From NCBI GenBank assembly GCA_022495005.1, contig JAGYXB010001948.1, positions 124,001 through 188,000 on the forward strand: 64,000 nucleotides of DNA, in the 5' to 3' direction. The stretch comes from Rhyacophila brunnea (taxonomy: Eukaryota > Arthropoda > Insecta > Trichoptera > Rhyacophilidae). The notes beneath the pieces were generated by a model. That model ran no database searches. It was not told where the DNA came from and was given only the letters and a program-made list of their open reading frames with translations. The position numbers were made by a program, and so were the translations under genes. Shown here piece by piece: positions 48,180 to 60,978 of the stretch. Positions within the stretch are counted from its first letter, which is position 1; every line of letters starts with the position of its first letter.

Positions 48180-48378
48180 GGTGCTCTCGTGGTGCAGTGC
48201 ATAAGACTCTGGCCTTTCATCCGGGAGCTTCTGGTTCGACCCAGTGAGGAAACAATATAGGACTGTGATTTTCTCAAAGCCTAGGCATTTGTAATTGTTT
48301 CACTTCTATTACTAAACACACTACTGTTATTTGGCGTCTAAGTTTGTTGTAGTGTTAAAAAGAATAGAAAAAAAGGAA
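48180..48378 (+). mobile_element. tRNA-derived SINE, family B, copy 2
   Basis: The head is GTGCTCTCGTGGTGCAGTGC, followed by CATAAGACTCTGGCC and the B-box region CTGGTTCGACCCAGTGAGG. The body has GTGATTTTCTCAAAGCC and TGTTGTAGTGTTAAAAAGAA before an A-rich tail. Confidence 0.82.
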
Positions 48379-48835
48379 AATTGATATACTTATAAATATA
48401 AAAAATAGTATTAAAAATACAGAAACTATGGTAAAGTTGCCTCATTAAAATAATGAATGTTTTGGTCACTACATTTTTTAATATAACCATAGATTTGTAA
48501 TTTTCTATTTATCAAACAACGCAATAAATATGTATTTGTAAATTTTATATTGTATTTACCTATATGTATTTTTATCATGTTTGTTAATGGATAACAGCTA
48601 TCGAAACAACTAGGCCTCAATTTTTTTTTTAAATATTTAACATTCAAGAATTTTTAAATAGTTATAAATTACCTAAAAACGATATTTCGATTATATTTCC
48701 TATGTTGGCTTTTTAAAACCATTTTTATTGAAAAAATAATATATAATAATAATAAAATTATAATAATAATTGTGTACATGTTGATAGTAGAAATTTCAAT
48801 ACGGCCTGTCTGTTCTTTATGGTAACCGGATTCCA
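48379..48835. other. AT-rich stretch, nothing recognised
   Basis: A minus-strand frame of 73 codons (48426-48647) shows no family signature and is not called. Confidence 0.4.
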
Positions 48836-48964
48836 ACGTTTTTGGAAGGCCATTTAATACAATCCACGATCTGGCGTGACCTGGGAAGACGCTAAAAGAC
48901 TGGCGAGCGACAGGAATTCTTGGATAAGTAACGTGGTGTACACATGTATGCTCTAACTAAGGAG
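48836..48964 (+). pseudogene. Short LINE 3'-end fragment, same type as 14488-14950
   Basis: GGCCATTTAATACAATCCACG corresponds to GRPFNTIH, and after a deletion the frame continues VTWEDAKRLASDRNSWISNV. This is the tail of a CR1/RTE-type LINE; the copy at 14.5 kb has GRPLNTIYR and LTWNEARRLASDRDSWRRHV. Only about 130 bp remain. Confidence 0.75.
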
Positions 48965-49795
48965 CGAAAATGAGAGAAGGGGTGGTAGGTAGGCATAACC
49001 ATAATATTATTAATGTCTTCGAAAATATTATGAAAATGTCTCTGAAATCTCATAAAACATAAAAAGATAGTTATTTGTAATACCCACCGCTATATTTAAA
49101 AATGAATTTAAAAAGATCCAATTTTTTTGTGTTGAATTTTTTTTAAACTGCTACGTTTTCCATTGCGAATGTCAAAGTTTTGCTCAAATTCCACACAAAA
49201 ATCACAAACAATAAACCTACTTTTCAAAATGGAAGGCTCATCCGAATCGCAATACCCAAACTAGGTGACATCTGGTCGAGATGGTAATTTCATTGCCACC
49301 ATTGTGGGGCTAGAGCGAGTGGATGGGGTGAACACCGCCATTAGCGTATGAAATATCACCGACAACACTGACATTTCGTCAAAACATTGCGCATTATTAT
49401 TTTCTTGTTTGGTGAATTTTCCATTTTTTTTTTGTTAAAAAAGTTTTATTAAAACACGGAGAAAGAGTGATTTAATTTTTTTGAATGTGTGTTTTATGTT
49501 TTGCAATCATGACACATTTTCACGTAAAAAAAAAATAGCAAACAAGTATTGTTAGCTAATAATATATTATACAGACTGTCCCAAACTTTTTTTATATAGT
49601 TTTTACCAAAGAGATTGAAAGACTGGAGAGGGAACACGCCATCATTTATGTACTAAAAAATACGAATCGGAGAAAGACAGTTGGTAATGTTGGTATTCTG
49701 GAGCTACTACTTCAAGTTCTTGTGGTAAAACAACATGGCGGACATAATATTTTTATTCTATAGTTTCGTCGACGTTTTAAGTAAAAAAAAAAACC
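48965..49795 (+). promoter_or_regulatory. Likely upstream region of the THAP gene, with a YY1/Pho-like site
   Basis: The stretch contains several GC-richer patches (49230-49370, 49620-49740). The motif CAACATGGCGGAC at 49731-49743, about 55 bp before the THAP start codon, resembles YY1/Pho-type sites, which often sit near transcription starts. No TATA box can be assigned. Promoter function is an inference from position. Confidence 0.35.
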
Positions 49796-50452
49796 ATGGC
49801 CTCTTGCAGTGCAATAGGATGCAAAGCCAGGAGAAATGCCGGCGTATTTTTTCACAGGTATTTATAATAATAATATTACATTTTTCTTTACGTTTATTGA
49901 CAAATAAGTGTTGTATTATTATACGTTATTATTCGGTAAAAAAATGTTTATTAATGGAAAAATACAAATGAGTAACAGAATTTCGGAACAATATGGATAC
50001 TATTAATTATTTATACATTGATAGTTTTTCCTAAAAGATCTTTTACAATAACAATTCACAACTTTTACATCAAACGTCAAATGGTTGTTTATTGCGAAAA
50101 ATCCAGGGCCGTATGCATAATATTATTTTGAACCCAAAATATACGATGTGTTTTTCAAAGTAAAAACTGTTAGTGCTAGTTAAAGACATTCATTATTTAC
50201 ATAGATTTTATATTTCATTTCAGAGTTAAATATATTTTTAAGAATACCAAACAAAAAATTGTATTTATATGAAGTATGTAATGGAGTATATGTAGCAATT
50301 TTATAATGTTATATAAATTAAATTATTTCAGATTTCCGAAAAATGAAGTTCTTCGGAAATTGTGGATTGATGCAGTCGGGCGAGAGAGCTGGGTGCCATC
50401 TAAATATTCATTACTATGTGGGAAGCATTTCTCGGAAAGTGAAGTTAAATGA
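49796..50452 (+). CDS. THAP zinc-finger protein, two exons (49796-49857, 50332-50452), truncated
   Basis: Exon 1 encodes MASCSAIGCKARRNAGVFFH plus two bases of an Arg codon and ends at a CAG/GTATTT donor. After a 474-base AT-rich intron with an acceptor ATTATTTCAG, exon 2 restores the Arg codon and continues RFPKNEVLRKLWIDAVGRES, then WVPSKYSLLCGKHFSESEVK and a TGA. The joined frame has 60 residues. It shows the THAP signature: C4 and C9 pair, the HRFP motif, the conserved W in LRKLWIDAV, and the C..H pair in CGKHF, which together bind one zinc. THAP domains bind DNA in transcription factors and in P-element-type transposases. The usual AVPT-like end of the domain and any effector part are missing: a short repeat (GTTAAATGAG and variants, 50442-50495) follows the stop-containing end. 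A further exon by an unseen splice, or a truncated paralogue, are both possible. AATAAA-like polyadenylation signals occur near 50640. Confidence 0.82.
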
Positions 50453-52243
50453 GTGTTAAAGTTAAATGAGAGTTAAAAAAGTGAGTTAAATAGATAAAAT
50501 ATTGTTATTAACTATATAATCAAATTTTCAACATACCTACTTGTATTTTGTGTCTAATAGGTTTGTATAAACAAGTAATTTTATACACAATATGTCAAAA
50601 ACAAACCCATGTTATATTTTTGTAAATAGGTATGTAATATAATAAACTTTTTTTTTGTTTGTAATTAACTGTAATTATTTGTGTTTTTTATTTAACCGTT
50701 TTATCTAAACAATAATTCTATGTTATTTTATATAGAACAATATGTAAAAACAAGACCATATTTCTTATTCCAATATTTAACCATTTGCTATTAACTGATT
50801 TGTGTATAATTTTTCATAATATTATTGTGTTTTTGTGTTATTAAAAATAAAATACTTACATCCATTTGCATTATTTTTTCTTACCCTGAATCCTAATAAA
50901 GTTTTTATTGCGGGAACTTTTTATAATGAAAATACGTTTATCATAAATTGGTTGTCAGCTTGTGTTGATAAAAAAAAATACTCAGTGGGGCGTTTTTATG
51001 TCCTAACGAAAATAGTTTTACAGTCATCTGTTTAAGCAAAGATGGTCGAAATAGCGGTTTGCTAAACAATCACAGGTTTTGAGATTTTATTCTTCCAAAG
51101 TAGGTACACTCTGCAATAATATTATTCATTTGCATACATAATAATATTGCTGACGGTACCTATATCGATAAAATACCATGGAGACTGAAATGAATATAAT
51201 CATAATAACACGCCAATTTTTTATTAATTCATCATGGGCACTTCTGAATCAATTATAACCTCTTCTAACGCACGTACATAATTTTAATAAAATAATAAGT
51301 TATATTATGTATTCATATTTTTTTAATAATATAATAAGTTAAAATTACAATAACAGCTGAGAAATTTTGTAAAAATATCTTGCACAACAAAAATGTATAA
51401 TATACTAGTAGATCGAGGAAGCACTAACAAAATTGTCCGGAGATCCAAGCTCGGTTGGGGGGATTTATTTAAACATTTAAATAAAATATTTAAGGGTGAC
51501 CTTCTACTATATCTAAAGCGTAAAGTATTTAACTAAAATGTTTTCTTCCAGTACCAACGCTTGAGTGCAAAACATGTACATATCCTAAATTTTAAAGACG
51601 TTAAAAAATAAGAGAAAAACAGCCCGGCATAGACGGTGATTGGGAATAACATGCAGGGAAATATATGCGCTTTCATCTGGAGATACTGAGATTAACTGAA
51701 AATTTACGGCGTAAAAACCAAACACGCTTTAATATAATAATAAAACAGAATACCGAATTTATTACAGTCGGTGTTTTGTGTTTTCGAAAATTATTTTTGT
51801 TGTCGACGAAACGTTGGCCGAAGAAAATAATATATTAGATAATTTTGGCGCACGATCTGAAACTTTGCAGATTAAATACAAATTGTAATTATCGGTACCT
51901 ATCGCATATTATATATTATGTCAAACTATGAGCGATGATTCCAGAAGGGAAACTGCTAACTTTTAGTTGATATATGCATTATATATTACGATGCCAAATT
52001 TGCGCGGTTTCCGTCACAATTTACTTACGAACTTTTGATAAATATAAACTCCACCTGTATTCTATATATCTTCATTCATCTGTTAAAACTTCTGTCAGAA
52101 ATTTGTCAAAATTATATTTTACATATTTTCTGTTTATTTATATTACGACCCATAGTTTAATAAAATAATTATGGATATTCTATAGACCACGACAATTTAA
52201 TATAATCAATTATTTACATACTTATTTAATAATACCGTAATAA
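50453..52243. other. AT-rich stretch downstream of the THAP frame
   Basis: Starts with a short tandem repeat of GTTAAATGAGTGTTAAA type (to about 50495). Otherwise no recognised feature. Confidence 0.4.
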
Positions 52244-52467
52244 CATGACTCAAAATGGACCGGAACGCACCGGAGCGCCGTTCCGGTTCATAAAATCTCC
52301 GTCTTGTGGAAATATTAATTTGACCGTCTGAGCTAGATATGTCATATAATAAAAAAAATCTAACAGACTTATTTTTATAAAATACATACACAATTAGATA
52401 ACAACGTTAATATTGTCATAAAATTATCGAGTGCTCCGGTTCATAAAAAATTCCATTTCGAGCTCTG
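52244..52467. mobile_element. hAT-type MITE, same family as 61141-61376 (224 bp)
   Basis: Shares with 61141-61376 the strings GGACCGGA, CGCCG, CGGTTCATAAAATCT, TAATTTGACCGTCTGAGCT, ACACAATTAGATAA-like sequence and GCTCCGGTTCAT. The right end on the minus strand is CAGAGCTCGAAATGG; the left end is degraded (CATGACTCAAAATGG). Target duplication is not clear here. Confidence 0.8.
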
Positions 52468-54286
52468 CAAATACTCGTACATACCTCCAATATATAGTCA
52501 CCACATTGGAGCTATTACAAATACTCGATGATTATGAGTCCTTCATTACCTACATGTTATTTAGATAAATCAAATCATTTACAAAATTACAAAACGTTAA
52601 AAATCTTCTTTCAGTTTTTAATTATAATGTAGTTTTGTCACATATTACATAAAATTTCATTTTTGTCACATTGGAGATTTTAAAAGCTCAAAAATGAAAT
52701 ATTATACGTTTTAGTAGTCTTAGTTTCTGTTATTCTGAAAAATAATCTCAACATTTTATTTATACCAATATCATAATAATCATCGTTTGTACAAAAGTGA
52801 ACTACCGGCTGCATATTTACATGACGCAACTCTGTGTTTGCCACTTGCTCTGGTACTGAAGTGTTATAGGGTCAAATTAGTATAATCGTCGGCATTATAT
52901 TCAAATGTGTGTTATGGTCGCCTCAAGGAATTGTCTATACTACCATCATAGCTCCCCCCAATGCCTTAACCTCTATTAACCGAAAAAGATACCAATTTTT
53001 GGCAGATCGATTAATAATAGGCTATCTTGCGATCAAACGCATAGATTCTGCAACGAAATAATATCGATTTTTACATAGTATGTCTCTAAAATTATCAATT
53101 TGTTTTAAAATATAGTCAGGTCAAACGGAAGACATTTTATAAGTAAATAAATTGAAGTGAAAGTGTTGTAAAATCAATAAAGTAGCAATTAGATAATAAT
53201 AATAATTTGTGTGTTATCTAAAATATTTTAAGACAATAACATACACTTTAAAGTGATTATATTGATAATATTCCATAAAAAATGTACTTACGATAAACTA
53301 CTTAGATAATTTTAGAATAAATAATATTTTATTTTATAGAACTGATCAATTGATTGATATGTTTGTAATTTATTCGTAATTACATATATTCATAAAGATT
53401 ATAGGAAAACAAAAGTTATCTAAACATTTTAGGTAATTATTTTTACTCTATATCGTTCCAAAAACATTAATTTCCGTCAAAAACAGGCATCCTTTCAATC
53501 AAAGTCATGCTCAAGTGTTTATCTATTTTCGTATCTATTTTTGTTCCGGAAATAATTTCTTATCTGAGAAATCAAATTAAGAGTTCTGCAAAAGTGAAGT
53601 CGATATATAATTCAAAATATTTTCTGTGTACACATCGTAAAATTTAATACGTTTTAACGATTTATTGTCAACAGTTCAGACAATTTATTTTCAAAAAAAA
53701 TATTAATAATATTCGCCGCGAATATAAAAAAAGTAATAGCAAAGAATATTAATTCTCTGTGCGAAAAAGAAAGGGAAATAAATATAAAATCACTTTTTAG
53801 GAGAGCCAAGTTTTGGATAACATCCTTCGTGAATGTGTATGTTTTTTTGTGAAATTTATCAATTTTGCGACGTTGATTTGACGTGTCCTCATTCTTATTT
53901 ACGCATAAATACATGTGTTTTTTTAGATATTAACAACATTTTTTTATTTATAATATTATTATAGAAAACTACCTTGACTACGCAAAACATAATAAAGTCA
54001 TAATGATATGAAAACAATAACAAAATATATTTAAATTGTATTTCTACATTTACATATTTTCACATTAATAATCATTAACCCGAAACTATCATCCTCTACT
54101 CAATAATACAGAACTGTATATAGGTAAACTACACACACACACACATATATATACACATATGTGATAAAATTACACATATGACAACTATAGATACATATAA
54201 ATACAAATTTTTAATCTTTGAATTAAAAAATATATTCATGTACCTATTAAGTATAAGTAATGCATTTTTCTATTATTTTTTAACCA
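52468..54286. other. AT-rich stretch, no gene recognised
   Basis: A short CA/TA microsatellite lies at about 54130-54165. No other feature was recognised. Confidence 0.4.
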
Positions 54287-54516
54287 TTTCCGATCTCAAT
54301 AAGATCATAAATAGGCTTCCACAGAATGGAGGTTTGTGTTAACAGATTTTTGTTTTACGTGAAATGGATGTTAGCCACTTGCTCAACCTATTTGGTCCAT
54401 ACTCTGACTGAAACACAAATTAAAAAAAACAATATGTGTATTTACCAGACCCAGAATTCGAACCTGGGACCCACGACGTTATAGCCCTATGTTTAAGGCA
54501 CTAGGCTATCGTGGGC
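54287..54516 (-). mobile_element. tRNA-derived SINE, family A, copy 4
   Basis: On the minus strand the head has a B box GGTTCGAATTCTGGGTCTGG; the body has AATATGTG-type and GTATGGACCAAATAGGTTGA strings and CATCCATTTCACGTAAA, and ends with CCTCCATTCTGTGGAAG and ATGATCTTATTGAGATCGG. Confidence 0.87.
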
Positions 54517-55948
54517 TTTATAATACAATAATGGTAATTTTTCAGTAAATTGTGTTTAACTGTGTGTTTCGAATGCATGTTGCAAAGATATACCTAATTA
54601 CTTGTAGAACTAAACCCACCTTAAATATTTTTAGTAAATCAATGAAACAAAGATTTAGTAAAATAGGTTCTTATGTCAAAAAATATATAAGTATACAACC
54701 AATCCGATAATTCACTGCTCTCTAACTTTTTATATCAAATTTTGTAATCAATTATTTTATTTCAATTTTTCTTTTTCTAACCATGTACATAATTTAGAAC
54801 TCCTATTGCAAAAACGTTCCACAGTGTCGGTCGGAATGAGACACCCGACCAATTAACCTGTTGGTGATTGATGGCGGCATAGATCGAGTGCCACTGTGCG
54901 GTGTACGTAGCTACGACATTGAATTGCGTGTAGCTAGCTGTATACGAAAATATCATCAATTATTTACAACACTAACTTTTTTGACATTTCACGTGTCATT
55001 TTGCTATTTGCCTGTTTCAAAAATACAATGTCGCATTGGATTTAATTTTAGCACCATTCTATGTAAGTAATAGGTATACGACGAAATATGAAAATGTCGT
55101 ATTAACCCTACATTGCGTGATTCGAATTACAAAAATATATTATAAATAAACTTATGAAAGTAAACTATTTTTTCAAGACTTCATATTATGATGACCTTCT
55201 CTACACGATTACCATAAAAAAAATCTACAATGCTTTTGTACCTACTATTGTGTGCCATATCTGCTTTGATGTTCATAATAATTATTTTTAATTAAATTAC
55301 CTAATATAAACCATACCTATATTATATACCTATAGGTACATAATATGCATGACAAAATTGCTCGCAAAACCAACTGTTAATCTTCAAATGTGACCTCCCA
55401 CTGTGTGCTCGCAACGGGCGCGCGCTCGCAGCGATCCATAATTTGTCGGTATTTCGTCGCTCGTGGACTTTGAATGTTACACCTGTTTCTCGCCACGAAC
55501 AGTGAAAATACTTCGAAAGCATTGTACATATTTACACCTTCGGAAATTTATAATGACTCTCCTTGTAGTGCGTACTAAATACTAAGATATGAATATAGAT
55601 GATTTGGTTCAATATATATTTTTTTAGAAAAAAAATATATATATTACCATGGCAAGTTTTTTCAACTCATCGATGATCGCATGATGATTCGCCATCGGTT
55701 ACATGTAGATCATTGACGTCGCATCCACATCTAGGGTTGGTTACAGTATCTGGGACGGGTATAGTTACGACTTGCTAATGAGTACCGGGCTTTAGAATAT
55801 ACGATCAATAATAGTATACGTAAATAGAATATATTGTGCTCGTAGTATATATTATAATATGCTACAATAATACTTCATTCGAATAACCATGGATGCCTTT
55901 ACAATAGTAGTATTTAATATTTATTATATTAGACCTACATAATATTAT
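54517..55948. other. AT-rich stretch with a CpG-richer patch
   Basis: A locally CpG-rich patch at about 55385-55515 includes GGGCGCGCGCTCGCAGCG. It supports short open frames on the minus strand but shows no family signature. It could be a promoter or an untranslated exon; no direct support. Confidence 0.35.
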
Positions 55949-56126
55949 GTTCGCCCTCATAGTGCAGTGCATAAGGCGCTGGTTTTTTTTATACGGGAGC
56001 TCCGTGTTCGATCCCGGTGAGGTCACGATATATTTATGTGATTTTCTCAAAGTCTATCTACTGTTTCACTGTTCTATTTTCACTGAGCCGCATGGCCTGT
56101 TGTAGTGTTAAAAAGAATAAATACTT
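55949..56126 (+). mobile_element. tRNA-derived SINE, family B, copy 3
   Basis: The head is TCGCCCTCATAGTGCAGTGC with CATAAGGCGCTGG and the B-box region TGTTCGATCCCGGTGAGG. The body has GTGATTTTCTCAAAGTC and CATGGCCTGTTGTAGTGTTA, then a short A-rich end. Confidence 0.85.
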
Positions 56127-57035
56127 ATGTAACTGTAATTTTAAATAATTTTACAAAGGTTGCCCTAATTTCTAAATATATTCTGTCTCAACAAATCAGA
56201 TAATCTTATCTCGTTTTCAAATTATTTCGTATATACATACTTCATAACGGAACAGATATGAAAGGCCTGTTAATTAACAATCTAGCTTAACATAAACTAA
56301 ATTACACCGGCCCCAGTCGTTCTTGTATTACATAATAAAAACATACGCAAGCAAAACTTGCACACTTTGCCCCCTAACTTGTTTGGAGTATTATGGTTTA
56401 ATAATAAAAAAACACAAAATGTTGCTGCTTATCTCAAAACTCGACCATAAACGAAAAAATGTTTGAATATTTTCAAAAGGAAAATCTTGTTCTGCGACAC
56501 TTCCGCCATCTAACGGTCGAGTCTGTTATTATTTTATAGGTTGACACTCGCAGTACAGATGATTAAATTGAATGTACTTCAATAATTATTTTTTAAATTA
56601 TCTAGTTAATAAATAAATATAAGTATAATATAACACATGACAGACAAGATCAATCTGTTTAGTCATTATTATCATAGATCTAGACTACTTCCTAAAGAGG
56701 TTTGTTAAGAGATTTCTTTTATCAAAAATAATGATCATTAACCATTCGTTCAAAATTTTATATTCATGTTGTGAATCGAAATACAATCGCAATAAACGAC
56801 TGTGGACATTAAAAAACTGTGGTCTTAAAAGGTTAAAAAGTGGTCTAAAAAACACTTTTGTTAACGAAAATTGGCCGAAATCAGGAACCAGATTAAGAAT
56901 GAAAAGTGCGTTACTTTCTGGGTCTTGTTGTAAGTAGATACGATTCTGGAATATAAAAAAATATTCGATAAGCCTAAACACGTGTTAAAGAATATATTAC
57001 GTACAATATTTACGTCTGTATCAATATTACATTAC
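56127..57035. other. AT-rich stretch, no gene recognised
   Basis: Two overlapping antiparallel open frames (56685-56981 minus, 56731-56937 plus) share the same bases and neither shows a family signature. Confidence 0.35.
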
Positions 57036-57244
57036 ATCACCTTCTTCGATCCTAAAAGGGTGGAAGTTGTGTTAACAGATGTTTGTATTTACGAGAAATA
57101 GATATTACCCTCTTGCTCAACTCATTAAGTCCACATTCTGATTCCAAACATATATTGAAAAATAATATATGAAATTTGCCAGACCCGGGATTCGAATCCG
57201 GGATCCACAACATTGTAAGTTGACAGGCTCGGCCTTCGTGGGCG
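57036..57244 (-). mobile_element. tRNA-derived SINE, family A, copy 5
   Basis: The minus-strand B box region GGATTCGAATCCCGGGTCTG, then the body and a 3' part with AACTTCCACCC, match the other family A copies with more divergence. The A-box region is partly rearranged (GGCCGAGCCTGTCAACTTAC). Confidence 0.82.
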
Positions 57245-59256
57245 TATCATAATAGGTATGCATAAAATTTGTATTGTCAGGTATTCATTCAGTATTGATA
57301 AATATTTAGGAGGCCCTATATTATTTGCATTTAACGGCTTGCTCCTCACTATGGCATGAACCAAAACTGTCGTCAAAGTCATGGTCTATGGCGATTAGCT
57401 TTCGCATATCTATCTTATTAATTTGTTCAATGGCCGAAACCAAGAAGCTTATTCAAAAGTACAGTAGTATTAAAAAAGTACAAATTAGCACTTTGACAAT
57501 GAGTCGATTAATGAAAATTCCATTCGGCCTAAATGCTTTTCTGACATTTTTATATCGGTAAATTTTCTTCCGTACAAATATTTTTGTGCAATCTGCATGT
57601 GATCGTCTAATGAGGCACATTCATTGCATTGTATAATCCTAAAAAACGCTTTATATGAGTATTTTTTCACAATACCACCGCCCTATGGCATATAGTCACA
57701 GAATAGATTATTATTTCTGTATTCCCTGGGTAAAGTCAACAAAAAGCTTTGCGGACAATGACTAAATTTCAAAATCATACATTTTGGTTGGTTCCTTTTG
57801 AGAAAAAAATGTGTCGGTATAACAGATTCATTTAACCATTCGTATTTAAATTATAAAAACCACTCAGAAAATTATAAATTCCATATTATGTACCTACCTA
57901 TTTATATTTTAGACGCATTTTTTTATTTTGTTCTGAGAAACCATTAAAATAGAAATTTCCATTTTAATACGTCGTACAAGATGTGTCTACCATTCATACA
58001 GATGTTCTGTTTCCCTTGATATGTCATATTTTTGTTCGCATTTCAAATATTCATATAGGAAAAGGTTTCTGTCAATGTTATGTAAATGTCAAACAATAAA
58101 ATATGTAACGTTATAAAAACATATAAATCAGACCACATAAATATTGTGCAAATAAAATGTTCATAAAAAGAGAGTAGAGAGAAATTAACTCATTCGACGC
58201 GGATGACACGGCTGCCGTGTCCCCGTTAAGCGGCCGATCGATCCAATTAACATGGTATTTAAATACGGTCATTAAAAATTAATTAAAAGGTCAGCAGCTA
58301 TTGTGTTAATCTATTAATACACACATTATTCACGTAATATGTTATCAATTTGATTTCATATATAGTATTGCCATATTATGTTGCCCAAAAAGATTTTATA
58401 AAAATATAAAAATAACTTCATAAATCAATAGTAGGTATTAAACAATTAATATTGAAAGTAAATAACATTAAATAATATTTTAATATTAGTGCTCATATCT
58501 CATATGGGTCAATCATTGCGGAATTCGTCATGTCCCCGAAATTTTGGTTCGTTTTTTTTTATATTGTACCAACCCTGGTACTTTTTAATACTGACTATTA
58601 AATTTGACGGATATTTTAACTATGTATTATCGCAACCACAACGATTGCCTAAAAACTTAATGCCTATGGGGTTGTTAATCGTTCCTAAATAAACTAAATT
58701 ATATAACATATGCAACAAAGTAAACTAATTTAAGTACTGAGAATTGAACGAGTACAAAGAATATTTATCATTTTTCATGTCATTACATAATACAATATAA
58801 TTATGCGTCAAACAGGAGTTAAGTATAAAACTAATAACCATTTTATTTTTACGATATTGTAAATAAAGTGTTATAATTTTTATAGAATACAATATTTTGA
58901 CTTGGCGTGTCCTAATTCAAATAAGTACACTTTTGAAATTGTTCTAATCGATGATTTGAGAGCATCGCATCATTTCAAAGGCAGTCATGTAAAATTAAGA
59001 ATTGTATATGTAACATTGAAGTTGATTTACTAAACTTTGTCATCAGTACACTGAGTGTAATTTTTTAATCGTTGCCACTTTAAATATTCAATTACCATGG
59101 GTAGGTACTGTAACCTAATATGGATGGCTGACTTCAAAAAATGTCTAAACTCTCCTCGTCTTCTGAAAACTCTCGTCACTACATTAACCTAAGGAATAGT
59201 GTCTCTTTGTACACAATTTAATCGTTTTGATAGACTATATATTCTTGGATGGTTAT
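57245..59256. other. AT-rich stretch; possible solo piggyBac-like end
   Basis: At 58188-58225 the string TTAACTCATTCGACGCGGAT is followed by GACACGGCTGCCGTGTC, an imperfect palindrome. The arrangement (TTAA, CTCATT, then a palindrome with GACAC/GTGTC) resembles the ends of the piggyBac-type element at 10.0-11.3 kb. A partner end was not found. Confidence 0.35.
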
Positions 59257-59491
59257 GCCCACAATGGCCGAGCAGTTTAAGCGTCGGCTTATAGTATCGT
59301 TTGGATTTGAATCGTGGGTCTGCCAAATACATGTTGGTACTTATTATTATTCAATTACTCTTTGGAGTTAGAGTATGAACCTAGTAGGTTGAGCTTGAGG
59401 TTGGCTAACATATATTTATCGTAAAAAAAACTGTTAATACAACCTCCACTCTATAGAGCTCCATATGATCCTCTCAGCATCGAACATGATG
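59257..59491 (+). mobile_element. tRNA-derived SINE, family A, copy 6
   Basis: The head reads CAATGGCCGAGCAGTTTAAG then CGTCGGC, the clearest similarity in the window to a tRNA-Leu/Ser A box. The B box is degraded (TGGATTTGAATCGTGGG). The body (AACCTAGTAGGTTGAGC, ACCTCCACTCTATAG) follows as in the other copies. Confidence 0.87.
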
Positions 59492-60975
59492 AAATAAAGT
59501 AAGTTTTGAAGTACTCTATACATAACACATGTGTTTCTCAATATAGTTTTATATAGGAGACAATAGAGGGATACCTCACCAGATAGCATTTTCACATAAA
59601 AATTAAGACATTTACCTACTATATTTTTATCTACAATTTTATATAATATAGGTACCTACCCACCTATGGAATTTTGGTGAAATTTTATATATTTATTTAT
59701 ATTATAATGCAATGTATAAAATCAAGTCAAACAGTAGTCAGACTTTTCGAGTTAAAAAGGCATCTTAAATATTATTCGAAAGGTTTTATGGGCAAATGTT
59801 AAACCATACTGTCGTGGCTTGACATTATGATCTAATGCGATGTTGAAATATCATTCAACCGGAGAATTTGATAAATGTAGACATTTTGCGTGTCAAAACA
59901 AAACAATATTGTAAATTTTAACATAAAACAAACTCGTTGTATTGCAACAAAAACATATTTTCGAAATCTGACACCTAATAATATAAACAATAATGTTATA
60001 ACAAAACAAAGTGATATGCCAGAGAGATCTGGGAGAAAATTTTCATCAAAGTTTAAATACAATCAACAATTTTTATGCTCTCAGGCTACGTGCCTTCATT
60101 ATACGTAATATTATTATTTTAACGAACAGCTGAAATGTTTTCGATACAATTTTCATTAAAATATCTCAATAGACAGAGGCATTCGAAATATTTTCCGTGC
60201 ACGTCAGATAACAAAATACCTCTGCATAGTAATTAGGGTTACCTGACTATGTGTATTCCGGGCACGTACGCTTTTAAAGGTTTTTAAGATAGATTTTATT
60301 ATACACATTGACGCAGGGTTAATGATAAGCTTGACGAACTTAACTTTGTAACATTATTTGAATTTTGTTATCAAATTAACTTACGAATTAAAAAGACAGG
60401 TGTTAAATTGAAAAAAAATGACAGTGACATCTTTAAATATACTAAGCTAGGGATGGTGGTTTTGAGATATTGTGTTTTTTGACATTTTTTTGGTACCATC
60501 AGGATACGAGGAAGTCCTTTAGAATGTAGAATTAAATATATATATTTAAAACGTATATAAATTACTATTGATTCTAAATGTATATTTTTCTTCAGATTCT
60601 TTTCAAATGTATATAATATGCATACCATAATACGTTTTAACGAAAACTCGCATATTTTAATATCAAATTAAAAAAATATTTTTATTTAAAATGCGTACCT
60701 AATAAGCGAGAAAAAAACATAATAAAATATCTCATTTTGGACTAAGTCCATATTGTAATTCCATTCTTAATTTTTGTTAAATAAATATTTGCATCTATTT
60801 GATTTATCAAACCCATGGCATTGATTTTTTTTATAACTATTTTTATTAATAATATTTCGTAGATGTGTACTAAATAGACGATATTATAAACAGATAGATT
60901 TTCAAAATAATCCTCAACAAACATCTACGGGGGAAAAAAATGGTGAAAATACAATGGCCCCATCAGATCGATTAA
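59492..60975. other. AT-rich stretch, no gene recognised
   Basis: Overlapping antiparallel open frames at 59832-60108 show no family signature. Nothing else was recognised. Confidence 0.4.
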
Positions 60976-60978
60976 GTT

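Noticed and set aside
54130..54165. CA/TA run as a possible regulatory Z-DNA site
   Set aside because: It is a short ordinary microsatellite with no neighbouring gene to regulate.
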